From Fundicoccus_A sp052115865 (GTDB taxonomy: Bacteria > Bacillota > Bacilli > Lactobacillales > Aerococcaceae), in assembly GCF_052115865.1 (NCBI RefSeq), contig NZ_JBQKME010000005.1:62001-126000 (forward strand): 64,000 nt of DNA. The letters are read 5' to 3'. The stretch's first letter is position 1, and each line of letters opens with the position of its first letter. Below, piece by piece: positions 1 through 7,647 of this stretch. Both the position numbers and the translations under genes were made by a program. Under the pieces are notes generated by a model. It ran no database searches and was not told the origin of the DNA. It saw only the letters and a program-made list of their open reading frames with translations.

Positions 1-502
1 ACGTACTGCTGAAGAACAAGTAGACTACTTAGAAGAATTAGTTAATAAATATCCAATTATCTCAATTGAAGATGGTATGGATGAAAACGACTGGGATGGA
101 TGGAAATTACTTACTGAACGTTTAGGTGAACGTGTACAATTAGTTGGTGACGACTTATTCGTTACAAACACTGAAATCTTAGAACGTGGTATTAACGAAA
201 AAGTAAGTAACTCTATTCTAATTAAAGTGAACCAAATTGGTACATTAACAGAAACATTTGATGCAATTGAAATGGCTAAAAAAGCTGGTTACACTGCTGT
301 TATTTCTCACCGTTCAGGTGAAACAGAAGATGCAACAATTGCTGACATTGCTGTTGCAACAAATGCTGGTCAAATCAAAACAGGATCACTTTCAAGAACT
401 GACCGTATCGCTAAATACAATCAATTATTAAGAATTGAAGATGAATTAGCAGAATCAGCTCGTTATGATGGTGTTAAAGTATTCTACAATTTGGAAGATT
501 AA
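1..502 (+). CDS. eno: Enolase, C-terminal part (5' end outside window)
   Basis: This is the C-terminal 166 residues of enolase, which interconverts 2-phosphoglycerate and phosphoenolpyruvate in glycolysis. The reading frame is open from base 2, and its upstream part lies outside the window. The motif SIEDGMDENDWDGW carries the magnesium-binding SIED segment. It is followed by QLVGDDLFVTN, ISHRSGETED with the substrate-loop His and Arg, and GQIKTGSLSRTDRIAKYNQLLRIE near the C-terminus. All are hallmark enolase segments. The gene ends at TAA 500-502 and a strong terminator follows within 20 bases, so it is the last gene of its transcript, as expected at the end of a gap-pgk-tpi-eno glycolytic cluster (inference). 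Identification is secure; only the start is missing. Confidence 0.97.
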   Translation, partial: RTAEEQVDYLEELVNKYPIISIEDGMDENDWDGWKLLTERLGERVQLVGDDLFVTNTEILERGINEKVSNSILIKVNQIGTLTETFDAIEMAKKAGYTAVISHRSGETEDATIADIAVATNAGQIKTGSLSRTDRIAKYNQLLRIEDELAESARYDGVKVFYNLED

Positions 503-518
503 TAATTCTGATTTAAAC

Positions 519-552
519 AACTCCCGCAAATAAAAATTTGCGGGAGTTTTTA
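519..552 (+). terminator. Rho-independent terminator after eno
   Basis: The arms AACTCCCGCAAA and TTTGCGGGAGTT are a perfect 12-bp inverted repeat with a 6-base loop, followed by a T run. Confidence 0.93.
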
Positions 553-635
553 CATTTAATTTACATAGATAACATAGTTGCTTTACAATGATTTGATATA
601 CTGAAATTAAAACAATCATTCAATAAGGAGCTAAC

Positions 636-1409
636 ATGGAGTATTACGATCAACATTTACACACATTTTTTTCGCCTGACTCGACAGAAGAATTTGAAAA
701 TTATTTACGTTTAACCGATATTTATCTGGTCACCACTGAACATTTAGACTACTATGCCAATAGTCAAGTAGTTCTTGATTATGCTAATTATAGCAAGCAT
801 ATTGATCAATTGAATCAACGATACAATAACCGAATTCTTAAAGGAATCGAAGTGGGTTATACTCGAAATGATAAGCAAGAAATTTTAAACTATTTAAGTG
901 ATAAAAACTTTGATATTATTTTATTAAGCATCCACCAAAATGGAAAGCACGGTTTTATGACATTAAATCATGATACAAAACCAATTGAAACTCATTTAGA
1001 AGAATACTTTTCACTAATGCTTGAAGGGATTCAGTTTGCTGAATTTGCTAATGTACTAGCTCATTTTGATTTTGGGCTAAGAGGTTATGATCCGGTAGAA
1101 GTCGATCATCTAAGACCCTTCGAATCAATTCTTAAGGATATTTTCGCTATTATTATTGAACGCCAACAAGCCCTTGAACTGAACACGCGTAGTATGTATC
1201 GCTACCATGATGCACATTTATATGAATACGTCATCGATTTATATCAAAGTGTTGGTGGAGAATTATTTACGGTAAGTTCTGATGCCCATGTTGCTTCCGA
1301 TTATCGTTTTGAATTTGATAAAGCATTTAGCATGTTAAGAAAAAGAGGCGTAGATCAACTGGTAGTCTACCAAAAACAAAAAGCAATTATGGTTGACCTA
1401 CCAAAATAA
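636..1409 (+). CDS. PHP-domain phosphatase (histidinol-phosphatase family)
   Basis: This is a 257-residue protein of the PHP metallo-phosphoesterase family, in the HisJ/HisK-like histidinol-phosphatase group. Metal-binding motifs are visible in order: DQHLHTFFSPDS at residues 5-16, TTEHLD near 33, a conserved His in LLSIHQNG near 100, VLAHFDFG near 139, and SSDAH near 215. These fit a trinuclear metal site. The start is supported by AAGGAG at 626-631. No other histidine biosynthesis gene is nearby and the gene is monocistronic between two terminators, so the physiological substrate could be another phosphate ester. The family assignment is firm; the substrate is not. Confidence 0.85.
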   Translation: MEYYDQHLHTFFSPDSTEEFENYLRLTDIYLVTTEHLDYYANSQVVLDYANYSKHIDQLNQRYNNRILKGIEVGYTRNDKQEILNYLSDKNFDIILLSIHQNGKHGFMTLNHDTKPIETHLEEYFSLMLEGIQFAEFANVLAHFDFGLRGYDPVEVDHLRPFESILKDIFAIIIERQQALELNTRSMYRYHDAHLYEYVIDLYQSVGGELFTVSSDAHVASDYRFEFDKAFSMLRKRGVDQLVVYQKQKAIMVDLPK

Positions 1410-1477
1410 TAAAATTTAACATATATTATCAATTGGAATAAATGAGCATAAATTTATTCGTAAATTCATATAAAAAG

Positions 1478-1516
1478 AAGCCTGAATTCTAGAGTTAAAA
1501 AATTTAGGCTTTTTTG
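1478..1516 (+). terminator. Rho-independent terminator after the PHP gene
   Basis: The arms AAGCCTGAATT and AATTTAGGCTT pair over 11 positions with one G-U wobble and are followed by six T residues. Confidence 0.85.
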
Positions 1517-1798
1517 CATTTCTAAAATAAAAAATTAAAAAACAAAAACAGAAATATCTAAAAAAATAAATAATATTTCATCAACAAGTCGTTGATTTAA
1601 TAATAAAATATGCTAGTTTTATTTTATAAAATATTGTAAAAAAGGGAATTGAATGATATTAAACATGAGAAGTATATAGTTTTAATGTAAAAATATACAT
1701 CTCAATAAAGTGTTTGATGCTCAAGAAATGACTAGCAATAATATAAAAGAAAAAAATAAAATATATTCAATAAAATATATAATGAATATAGATATTTA
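1517..1798. other. AT-rich intergenic stretch
   Basis: About 280 bases of very AT-rich sequence lie between the terminator and the broken secreted-protein gene. I see no convincing promoter or small gene. An in-frame run starting MTSNNIKEKNKIYS from about 1729 could be the lost N-terminus of the downstream pseudogene, because a single frameshift near 1795 would join it to the hydrophobic segment. That is speculative. Confidence 0.4.
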
Positions 1799-3288
1799 AT
1801 GTTTTTGTTGTTAGTCATTGGTTTGTTTTTCAATTCGTTTTTAACGACCTATTCAATCTGTACAAATGAGAACGCTTTATTAGAGTGTATAGAATCTGAA
1901 AGTGAAGTCACTGAGAGGACTATACTCTTTGATCAACCAACACATACTAATTTACGTACGAGTAGTGATATCGTTATTCCAATAAAAATTGAACATTTTG
2001 GAGAATCACTAGAAGGAGCTAAGCTACGCTTTTTAATTACTCAACATTCAATTTTATTACAAGCAAACATTGACGATTACTTTCCAGATTTAGATATTTT
2101 AGCTGAAATTAACTCTAATGAAGAAACGCAATAATATCAGATTGACCTTTCATTAGGCAGCTTAAAGGATGGAGATATTGCATACCGAGATTTACATTTA
2201 AAAACGTTAGATGATGACAGTAAGCGCAATAATGAAATATTAACTGTACAAGCTCAATTAATTTATCAAGAAAACATAATTACACAAACGAATGCATTAG
2301 ATTACCAATTTGTCACACGTCGCCCGCTAGTGAATGCACATGTAAATTATTTAGATGCTAATCAAGATGATGAAGAAGCAAGTGATATTGAAGTGGATTT
2401 TCAAATTTAATTTGATAAAAATGGGACTGGAAATGGTTCAGGATTAGTTGCATGGGATTCTATTTCAATCACATCCCTCACACCAGAAGGCTTGCTTGCA
2501 AGTGATCTAAACACAGAATGGATGCTTGATAATCAAACTACAAAGTTTGAATTCTCTAAAGAAGTTCTCAATTCAGACACGTTATAAAATCGTTGTTTTT
2601 GTTAGCAAAAGATTCTTTTGATGGTGTGATGACTACTACTTTATCATTTAATGATGCAAATAGTGAGCCTGAAATGATTTCAATAGATACTCCTATTAGT
2701 ATAGAAACTGTAAGTGAAGCAACGATATCTATCACGCAAGCGGAAATAAAAGCAGAATATGTTTCTTTTATTCCATCAACTAAAACATTTTTTAATCCAA
2801 CTGAAATCATTACATCGCATATTTTCATCAATGGAACACCTATTTTAGGAAATTTACAAGGATTCTATATGGATGTTCATGTACCTGCAAGCTATCAAGT
2901 AGACACATTGCCTCTGACAAGAAGTGCTTATTTAGATTTCTTTAGTATTCCCCCTGGTCAAGGTTTAATTAATCGCGTTGAGCCACGACGTGCTGAAAAT
3001 GGTGAAACCATTATTCGATTATATTTTGATGATCTACAAAGTATTAGTAGAATTCTTATTCCTTACTCATTTAGTTTCGCAGATCGTATTACACCAATCG
3101 ATTATACAATTCAACCATATGCTATCTTTTACGATGATGAAGGTAATATACTAGACCGAGTAGAAGGTAAAGAATATGGTGCAACTTATCCAACGCTTAC
3201 TGTGATTAAATTAGCGGTGCCGTCCTACTTATTATTAGTGGCAAGAATAAAAAAATCAACAAAAATAATCATAACACATGAAAAGTAA
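1799..3288 (+). pseudogene. Decayed secreted/surface protein gene
   Basis: A coding sequence of about 500 codons is interrupted three times. The first part (111 residues) opens with a hydrophobic signal-like segment, MFLLLVIGLFFNSFL. It ends at an in-frame TAA at 2132-2134, beyond which the same frame reads as protein again until TAA 2408-2410, and again until TAA 2585-2587. Near 2579 the coding frame shifts by one base and continues as a 231-residue frame to 3288. The joined translation is rich in acidic, Thr, Ser and beta-strand-like stretches, like an extracellular adhesin or surface-protein ectodomain. No LPXTG motif or wall anchor is seen, so the 3' end is probably lost too. There is no good ribosome binding site before 1799. 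I do not recognise the family. The antisense frame at 2568-2831 is a shadow. Confidence 0.75.
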
Positions 3289-3332
3289 TGACTCTTACTA
3301 CAGCTTTTTAGCTATTAAGAGTCATACTTTTT
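3288..3332 (+). terminator. Rho-independent terminator after the pseudogene
   Basis: The arms ATGACTCTTA and TAAGAGTCAT form a perfect 10-bp stem and are followed by ACTTTTTT. An intact terminator behind a broken gene fits recent decay. Confidence 0.85.
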
Positions 3333-3417
3333 TAATAAATTTATTTATATTTGTTTATATGACAATTTTTCAACAATACAATATTTTAAAATCATTATGC
3401 TATTGAATATGGATTCA

Positions 3418-3426
3418 TGTTATAAT
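3418..3426 (+). promoter_or_regulatory. Extended -10 promoter of ackA
   Basis: TGTTATAAT is a perfect -10 hexamer with the TG extension, 33 bases before the ackA start. No good -35 hexamer is seen at 16-18 bases, which the extension can compensate. Confidence 0.55.
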
Positions 3427-3458
3427 CAGGTATAAACTATTTTTAAGGAGAATGTTAG

Positions 3459-4643
3459 ATGTCAAAAACAATGGCAATTAATGCAGGTAGCTCAAGTTTA
3501 AAATTCCAAATTATTGAGATGCCTGAAGAAGTTGTTTTAGCAAAAGGTTTAATCGAAAGAATTGGCTTAAATAATTCTGTGTTCAGTTTAGAATTTGGGG
3601 ACAAAGAAGTTGAAATTTCTCAAGATATCCCTGATCACGATTTAGCTGTTAAAATATTATTTGACCAATTAGCGGAGCATCAGGTAGTAGACTCACTAGA
3701 AGAAATTACGGGTGTTGGTCACCGAGTTGTTGCTGGTGGAGAGTTATTTAAAGAATCTGCAGTCGTGACAGATGAAGTCATTCAACAAGTAGCAGATTTA
3801 GGAGAATTTGCACCATTACATAACCCAGCAGAAGCTGTTGTTATGCGTGCATTTAAAGAACGTTTACCACATGCATCAATGGCTGCTATTTTTGATACAT
3901 CTTTCCATACAACTATGCCTGCGGTTAACTACATTTATAGTTTACCTTACGAATACTATGAAGATTTCCAAGCAAGAAAATATGGTGCACATGGAACAAG
4001 TCATGCCTATGTCAGCCGTCGTGCGGCAGAAATTCTTGGTAAACCATACGAAGAATTAAAAATCATTACATGCCACTTAGGAAATGGTGCTTCAATTACA
4101 GCAGTAGAAAATGGACAATCTGTTGATACTTCAATGGGCTTTACACCTTTAGCAGGTGTAACCATGGGGACACGTACAGGTGACATTGATGCATCTCTAC
4201 TACCATTCTTAATGGACAAATTAAATATCACTGATGTAAATGAAATGGTTAATATTTTAAACAAAAAATCTGGACTCTTAGGTGTTTCTGGCGTTTCATC
4301 TGATATGCGTGACGTTGAATCAGCTGCTGCAGAAGGAAATGAAAGAGCTCAATTAGCTTTAGACATTTTTGTTAACCGCGTTCAGAAATATATCGGTCAA
4401 TATGTTGCGGTAATGAATGGTGTGGATGCGATTGTATTCACAGCTGGTATTGGAGAAAACTCTGCGTCAACACGTGCTAAGATTATTAATGGTATTACAG
4501 CATTTGGTTGTGATATCGACGCAGAACGTAATAATACACGTAAAGAAGCAATTGTTTCATCAGATGATGCGAAAGTTGCAGTTATTAACATTCCAACCGA
4601 TGAGGAAATGGAAATCGCACGTGAAGTAGAACGTTTAAAATAA
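3459..4643 (+). CDS. ackA: Acetate kinase
   Basis: This 394-residue enzyme makes ATP and acetate from acetyl phosphate at the end of mixed-acid fermentation. The family motifs are all present: NAGSSSLKFQ at residues 7-16, GHRVVAGGE near 88, FDTSFH near 147, YGAHGTSH near 178, CHLGNGAS near 206, the TGDIDASLL segment, and FTAGIGENS near 325. The length is typical of the family. The start has AAGGAG 12 bases upstream. The gene stands alone between two terminators without a neighbouring pta or methyltransferase gene, so it is transcribed by itself. Assignment is secure. Confidence 0.97.
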   Translation: MSKTMAINAGSSSLKFQIIEMPEEVVLAKGLIERIGLNNSVFSLEFGDKEVEISQDIPDHDLAVKILFDQLAEHQVVDSLEEITGVGHRVVAGGELFKESAVVTDEVIQQVADLGEFAPLHNPAEAVVMRAFKERLPHASMAAIFDTSFHTTMPAVNYIYSLPYEYYEDFQARKYGAHGTSHAYVSRRAAEILGKPYEELKIITCHLGNGASITAVENGQSVDTSMGFTPLAGVTMGTRTGDIDASLLPFLMDKLNITDVNEMVNILNKKSGLLGVSGVSSDMRDVESAAAEGNERAQLALDIFVNRVQKYIGQYVAVMNGVDAIVFTAGIGENSASTRAKIINGITAFGCDIDAERNNTRKEAIVSSDDAKVAVINIPTDEEMEIAREVERLK

Positions 4644-4666
4644 TTGTTAAATAAATATCTGTACTT

Positions 4667-4715
4667 AAACCGTATGAGGTTTTGTCTTGTCGACAAGCTT
4701 CATATGGTTTTTTTA
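4667..4715 (+). terminator. Rho-independent terminator after ackA
   Basis: The arms AAACCGTATGAGG and CTTCATATGGTTT pair with G-U wobbles and are followed by seven T residues. Confidence 0.85.
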
Positions 4716-4801
4716 TTGCAGAGATATTTATTTTTGTTGACGAAAGATAGGAGAATAGGCTATCGTAATGGTAGATTAGTCATGAAAGTGAGCGAGTGAT
4801 T

Positions 4802-5344
4802 ATGGTAGAACGAGAATTACTGGATGGGAAGGCAATCGATCGGACGCTGAAACGGATTGCACATGAAATTATTGAACGCAATAAAACGACGGATGATTTA
4901 ATTCTTGTGGGTGTCAAAACAAGGGGTGAATTTCTTGCGCAACGTTTAGCGATGAAAATTAGTGAAATTGAAGCGAGTGAAGTAGCGATTGAGGCCTTAG
5001 ATATTACTTTGTATCGGGATGATTTGAGCTTCGTTTCGCAATCAGGTGATCCTGAAGTTATTCAACCAGTATTTGGGCAGTCTTTAGAAGGTAAAACGGT
5101 CATTATTGTTGATGATGTTCTGTATACAGGTCGAACGGTAAGAGCAGCTTTAGATGCCATTTTAGAGACAGGTCGACCAAACTATATTCAATTGGCTATC
5201 TTGGTCGATAGAGGTCACCGGGAGTTGCCGATTCGGGCTGATTTTGTTGGAAAAAATGTACCGACTTCGAAAAGTGAACAGATTAAAGTTCGCTTAACGG
5301 AAGTCGATGGTATTGATCAAGTGATGATTGTAAATGCTTCTTAA
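4802..5344 (+). CDS. pyrR: PyrR bifunctional pyrimidine regulator / uracil phosphoribosyltransferase
   Basis: A 180-residue PyrR. In the family, UMP-bound PyrR binds pyr mRNA leaders to promote attenuation and also has weak uracil phosphoribosyltransferase activity. The PRPP-binding loop VIIVDDVLYTGRTVRAAL near residues 96-113, the N-terminal RIAHEIIE helix and the DRGHRELPIRADFVGKNVPTS segment are characteristic. A GTG at 4796 would add two residues, but ATG 4802 has the better spacing from GAAAGTGAG at 4784-4792. The gene is monocistronic: no uraA, pyrB or other pyr gene follows, and I see no PyrR-binding leader in front of it. Any targets therefore lie elsewhere on the chromosome (inference). 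Confidence 0.94.
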   Translation: MVERELLDGKAIDRTLKRIAHEIIERNKTTDDLILVGVKTRGEFLAQRLAMKISEIEASEVAIEALDITLYRDDLSFVSQSGDPEVIQPVFGQSLEGKTVIIVDDVLYTGRTVRAALDAILETGRPNYIQLAILVDRGHRELPIRADFVGKNVPTSKSEQIKVRLTEVDGIDQVMIVNAS

Positions 5345-5354
5345 ACAGATAAAA

Positions 5355-5391
5355 TAGCCAGAGAGTTCACAATGAACTTTCTGGCTTATTT
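5355..5391 (+). terminator. Terminator after pyrR
   Basis: The arms AGCCAGAGAGTTCA and TGAACTTTCTGGCT form a 14-bp stem with one wobble and a 3-base loop, then TTATTT. Its T run is short. It could also serve the convergent small gene on the minus strand. Confidence 0.8.
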
Positions 5392-5403
5392 GGTTCTACA
5401 ATT

Positions 5404-5670
5404 TTATTTTAGTAAAGCATAAAAAGAAAATAACATGAGGGTTGTTAAAATAAGTGAGACAACAATCCAAACAATGACCCAAAAGTCTAATTGGTTAAGA
5501 ACTAGAACAAAACCTAAGATAGACATGAGTAAATAACTAATGCTAAATGCATTGATCAAAGTTGGTTTGTCGATTTTTAATAATTTTACTAAGGAATGAC
5601 GATAAATGAAAAGATATAAGGCGATTATCATCATCATAGAGGGAAAAGCAAAAAATAATATATCTAGCAT
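5404..5670 (-). CDS. Small predicted membrane protein, unknown function
   Basis: An 88-residue protein that I do not recognise. Three hydrophobic segments at about residues 3-22, 43-61 and 65-86 predict a three-helix integral membrane protein. Between the first two is a short basic loop with KLLKIDKPT. The start is well supported by AGGAG at 5676-5680 on the minus strand, six bases before ATG. It lies between the convergent pyrR terminator and the 6S RNA gene, transcribed in the same direction as 6S and rarA, but the 6S terminator separates them. Codon use is like that of its neighbours. It is probably a real gene; function is unknown. Confidence 0.7.
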   Translation of the reverse strand: MLDILFFAFPSMMMIIALYLFIYRHSLVKLLKIDKPTLINAFSISYLLMSILGFVLVLNQLDFWVIVWIVVSLILTTLMLFSFYALLK

Positions 5671-5701
5671 GACGGCTCCTTAAATAACTAAATTAATTGA
5701 T

Positions 5702-5727
5702 AAAAAAAGACTGGCACAGGCCAGTCT
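5702..5727 (-). terminator. Terminator of the 6S RNA gene
   Basis: On the minus strand AGACTGGC and GCCAGTCT form a perfect 8-bp stem with a 4-base loop, followed by seven T residues. Confidence 0.92.
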
Positions 5728-5928
5728 CTACAAAATATCCGGTGATGCCGTCTCTATGCTTACATGTTTTGAACCCGCATGTATATGCAGGTGGGCTCCA
5801 CAAACATAATTCCTGACTTCCAAGTGATAAGGCATGTCATCATTATTATCTGACAGGATCCCAAGGTAAAAATAAATGATCGGTCCACACAATGTAAACA
5901 CAACGCACATCTCAGACATCTTGTATCT
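5702..5928 (-). ncRNA. ssrS: 6S RNA (SsrS/BsrA type)
   Basis: 6S RNA binds the housekeeping RNA polymerase holoenzyme by mimicking an open promoter. Several things support the call. A consensus promoter sits immediately upstream and a strong terminator downstream. A closing stem pairs 5915-5924 (ACAAGATGTC on the minus strand) with 5730-5739 (GATATTTTGT) through G-U wobbles. Segments resemble Bacillus 6S-1 as I remember it: GTGTTTACATTGTGTGGAC, CCTTGGGATCCTGTCAG, then CTTATCA, GTGGAGCCCACCTG, and GACGGCATCACCGGATATTTTGT at the 3' side. A location next to rarA matches the bsrA neighbourhood of Bacillus. The mature RNA is about 197 nt (roughly 5926 to 5730). An open frame of 63 codons inside it has no ribosome binding site and is not a gene. 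Confidence 0.87.
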
Positions 5929-5934
5929 ATTTAA

Positions 5935-5962
5935 ATTATAACACTATCTGTAGTTTTAGCAA
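5935..5962 (-). promoter_or_regulatory. 6S RNA promoter
   Basis: On the minus strand TTGCTA and TATAAT are separated by 16 bases. Transcription would start near 5928, at the 5' end of the predicted 6S structure. Confidence 0.8.
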
Positions 5963-6012
5963 GTGAATTGTAATCGTATGCATAAAAAAATCAATATCTT
6001 TGTTATAAAAGT

Positions 6013-7281
6013 TTATTTTTGTGACTTTAATTGTTGGTAATAATCGGCCAATGCTTTCTCGTATTTACCTGTTGGTTCCGCCTTGAAATATTGTTGGTTT
6101 TTTAAGTTATCTGGTAAATACTGCTGTTTTACCCAATGATTTGGATAGTCGTGTGGATATAAATATTCGACACCTCGACCTAACTTGCTTGCTCCTGAAT
6201 AATGAGCATCTCGCAAATGATCTGGTACTTGTCCAACATTACCCTTTTGTAAGTCAGCAATAGCGCTATCGATGCCACGAACAGAAGTATTCGACTTAGG
6301 ACTTAATGCCAGTTCGGTCACAGCATAGGCTAAAGGAATTCTTGCTTCAGGTAAACCTAGTTTTTCTGCTGCAATAACGGCAGCAACTGTTCTTTCGGTC
6401 GCACCAGGATTTCCAAGACCAATATCTTCATAGGCAATGACTAGAAGGCGTCTGCATGCAATAATGAGTTCGCCTGCTTCCATTAAAATGGCTAGGTAAT
6501 GTAGGGCTGCATCGACATCACTTCCGCGAATTGATTTTTGAAAGGCTGAAATTACATCATAATGAGCATCGCCGTCTTTATCATGAGATAATTGTTTGCG
6601 CTGTAGGCATTCTTCTGCAATTTCTTTTGTTATAACAATGTCACCATTTTCATTTTCTTGCGTGGATAAGACCGCAAGTTCAAGTGAATTGAGTGCTGTA
6701 CGAATATCACCGTTAGTCACTTGCGCAAAATGTTTTAGCACACTATCTTCTATGACAATAGAATACTTTCCAAGACCTCTTTCTTTATCGCTTATAGCAC
6801 GCTCTAAGCCTAGGACAATATCATCAACCGCTAGAGGTTTAACTTCAAATATTTGTAATCGACTACGAATAGCGGGGCTGATGGCGATATAGGGATTCTC
6901 AGTTGTAGCACCAATTAAAATTACTCGGCCGTTTTCAAGATGAGGTAATAAATAATCCTGTTTAACTTTATTGAGTCTATGAATCTCATCTAAGAGTAAG
7001 ATAACAGTCCCGGACATTTTACCTTCTTCAACAACTATTTCAAGATCTTTCTTGCTGTCAGTGGCCGCATTTAAAATTCTGAAGGCATATTTTGTACTTC
7101 CAGCAATAGCACTGGCAATACTCGTTTTACCCGTTCCAGGGGGGCCATATAATATCATGGAAGATAATCGATTAGCAGAAACCATGCGATGGATTATTTT
7201 ACCTGGGCTAACCAAATGGGTTTGACCTAAAACTTCATCAATACTTTTAGGTCTCATTCTATAGGCTAGTGGTTGTTGCAT
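6013..7281 (-). CDS. rarA: Replication-associated recombination protein A (AAA ATPase RarA/MgsA)
   Basis: A 422-residue AAA ATPase related to clamp-loader subunits that acts at stalled replication forks. Walker A is GPPGTGKT at residues 46-53 and Walker B is LLLDEIHRL near 94-102. The sensor-1 segment is GATTENPY, the arginine-finger region is SPAIRSRLQ, and the C-terminal MgsA domain carries RDAHYSGASKLGRGVEYLYPHDYPNHW (shown here in part of its usual context). The ATG has AAGGAG 11 bases upstream on the minus strand. A LexA-like box lies in its promoter, which suggests SOS control. It is followed on the same strand by 6S RNA and is divergent from the cysteine desulfurase gene. The assignment is firm. 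Confidence 0.95.
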   Translation of the reverse strand: MQQPLAYRMRPKSIDEVLGQTHLVSPGKIIHRMVSANRLSSMILYGPPGTGKTSIASAIAGSTKYAFRILNAATDSKKDLEIVVEEGKMSGTVILLLDEIHRLNKVKQDYLLPHLENGRVILIGATTENPYIAISPAIRSRLQIFEVKPLAVDDIVLGLERAISDKERGLGKYSIVIEDSVLKHFAQVTNGDIRTALNSLELAVLSTQENENGDIVITKEIAEECLQRKQLSHDKDGDAHYDVISAFQKSIRGSDVDAALHYLAILMEAGELIIACRRLLVIAYEDIGLGNPGATERTVAAVIAAEKLGLPEARIPLAYAVTELALSPKSNTSVRGIDSAIADLQKGNVGQVPDHLRDAHYSGASKLGRGVEYLYPHDYPNHWVKQQYLPDNLKNQQYFKAEPTGKYEKALADYYQQLKSQK

Positions 7282-7316
7282 TTATTTTCACTCCTTGTCA
7301 CTCTCTCAGTGTTTGT

Positions 7317-7347
7317 ATTATATCACAGAACGTTTGTTCGTGTTCGA
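7317..7347 (-). promoter_or_regulatory. rarA promoter with LexA (SOS) box
   Basis: On the minus strand TATAAT occupies 7322-7317, about 35 bases before the rarA start. Just upstream, 7340-7327 reads CGAACAAACGTTCT. This matches the Gram-positive LexA/DinR consensus CGAACRNRYGTTYC at 13 of 14 positions and contains the GAAC-N4-GTTC core. The box falls between the -10 and the expected -35 region, a position that would block polymerase binding. Confidence 0.65.
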
Positions 7348-7426
7348 TAATTGACTTAAACTTGTCGGCTTTGTCTGTGAATTCATCTTGGACTATGGCA
7401 TAATATTTAACACATTGGATTTAGAT

Positions 7427-7552
7427 ATCAATCAGACGAACCAATGGTGTTTATTTGTCCGATTCATTGTTGATCTGATGAAATACTGGTGTCTATTCGT
7501 CTAATCTCTGGTCAATCAGACAAAACGCCGGTGTCTATTCGTCAGATTAAGA
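7427..7552. repeat. Tandem array of three 42-bp units with internal inverted repeats
   Basis: Three units start at 7427, 7469 and 7511. The landmark GGTGT recurs at 7446, 7488 and 7530, an exact 42-bp spacing. Each unit has imperfect 11-base arms, such as AATCAGACAAA and TTCGTCAGATT in the third unit, around a spacer of about 13 bases. The array fills the centre of the divergent rarA / desulfurase intergenic region. The rest of that 366-base gap holds the rarA promoter on one side and the desulfurase promoter on the other. Confidence 0.8.
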
Positions 7553-7581
7553 ATCGCATAGATATTTACTTAAAATAAAGG

Positions 7582-7610
7582 TTTATTTTCAATCAAATGA
7601 ATGTTATAAT
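7582..7610 (+). promoter_or_regulatory. Promoter of the cysteine desulfurase-mnmA genes
   Basis: An extended -10, TGTTATAAT, ends at 7610, with a weak TTATTT at the -35 position 17 bases upstream. It lies 38 bases before the start codon. Confidence 0.6.
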
Positions 7611-7647
7611 GATAAGGTTGTAAGTATACTGTAAAGGAGGAAGACAT

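Noticed and set aside
2568..2831. Minus-strand frame of 87 codons
   Set aside because: It overlaps the decayed plus-strand gene, starts without a ribosome binding site and shows no recognisable protein features beyond chance hydrophobicity.
4716..4801. PyrR-dependent attenuator before pyrR
   Set aside because: The gap is short and shows no anti-antiterminator or terminator structure.
5728..5919. Minus-strand open frame of 63 codons
   Set aside because: It lies inside the 6S RNA, has no ribosome binding site and its sequence is explained by conserved RNA segments.
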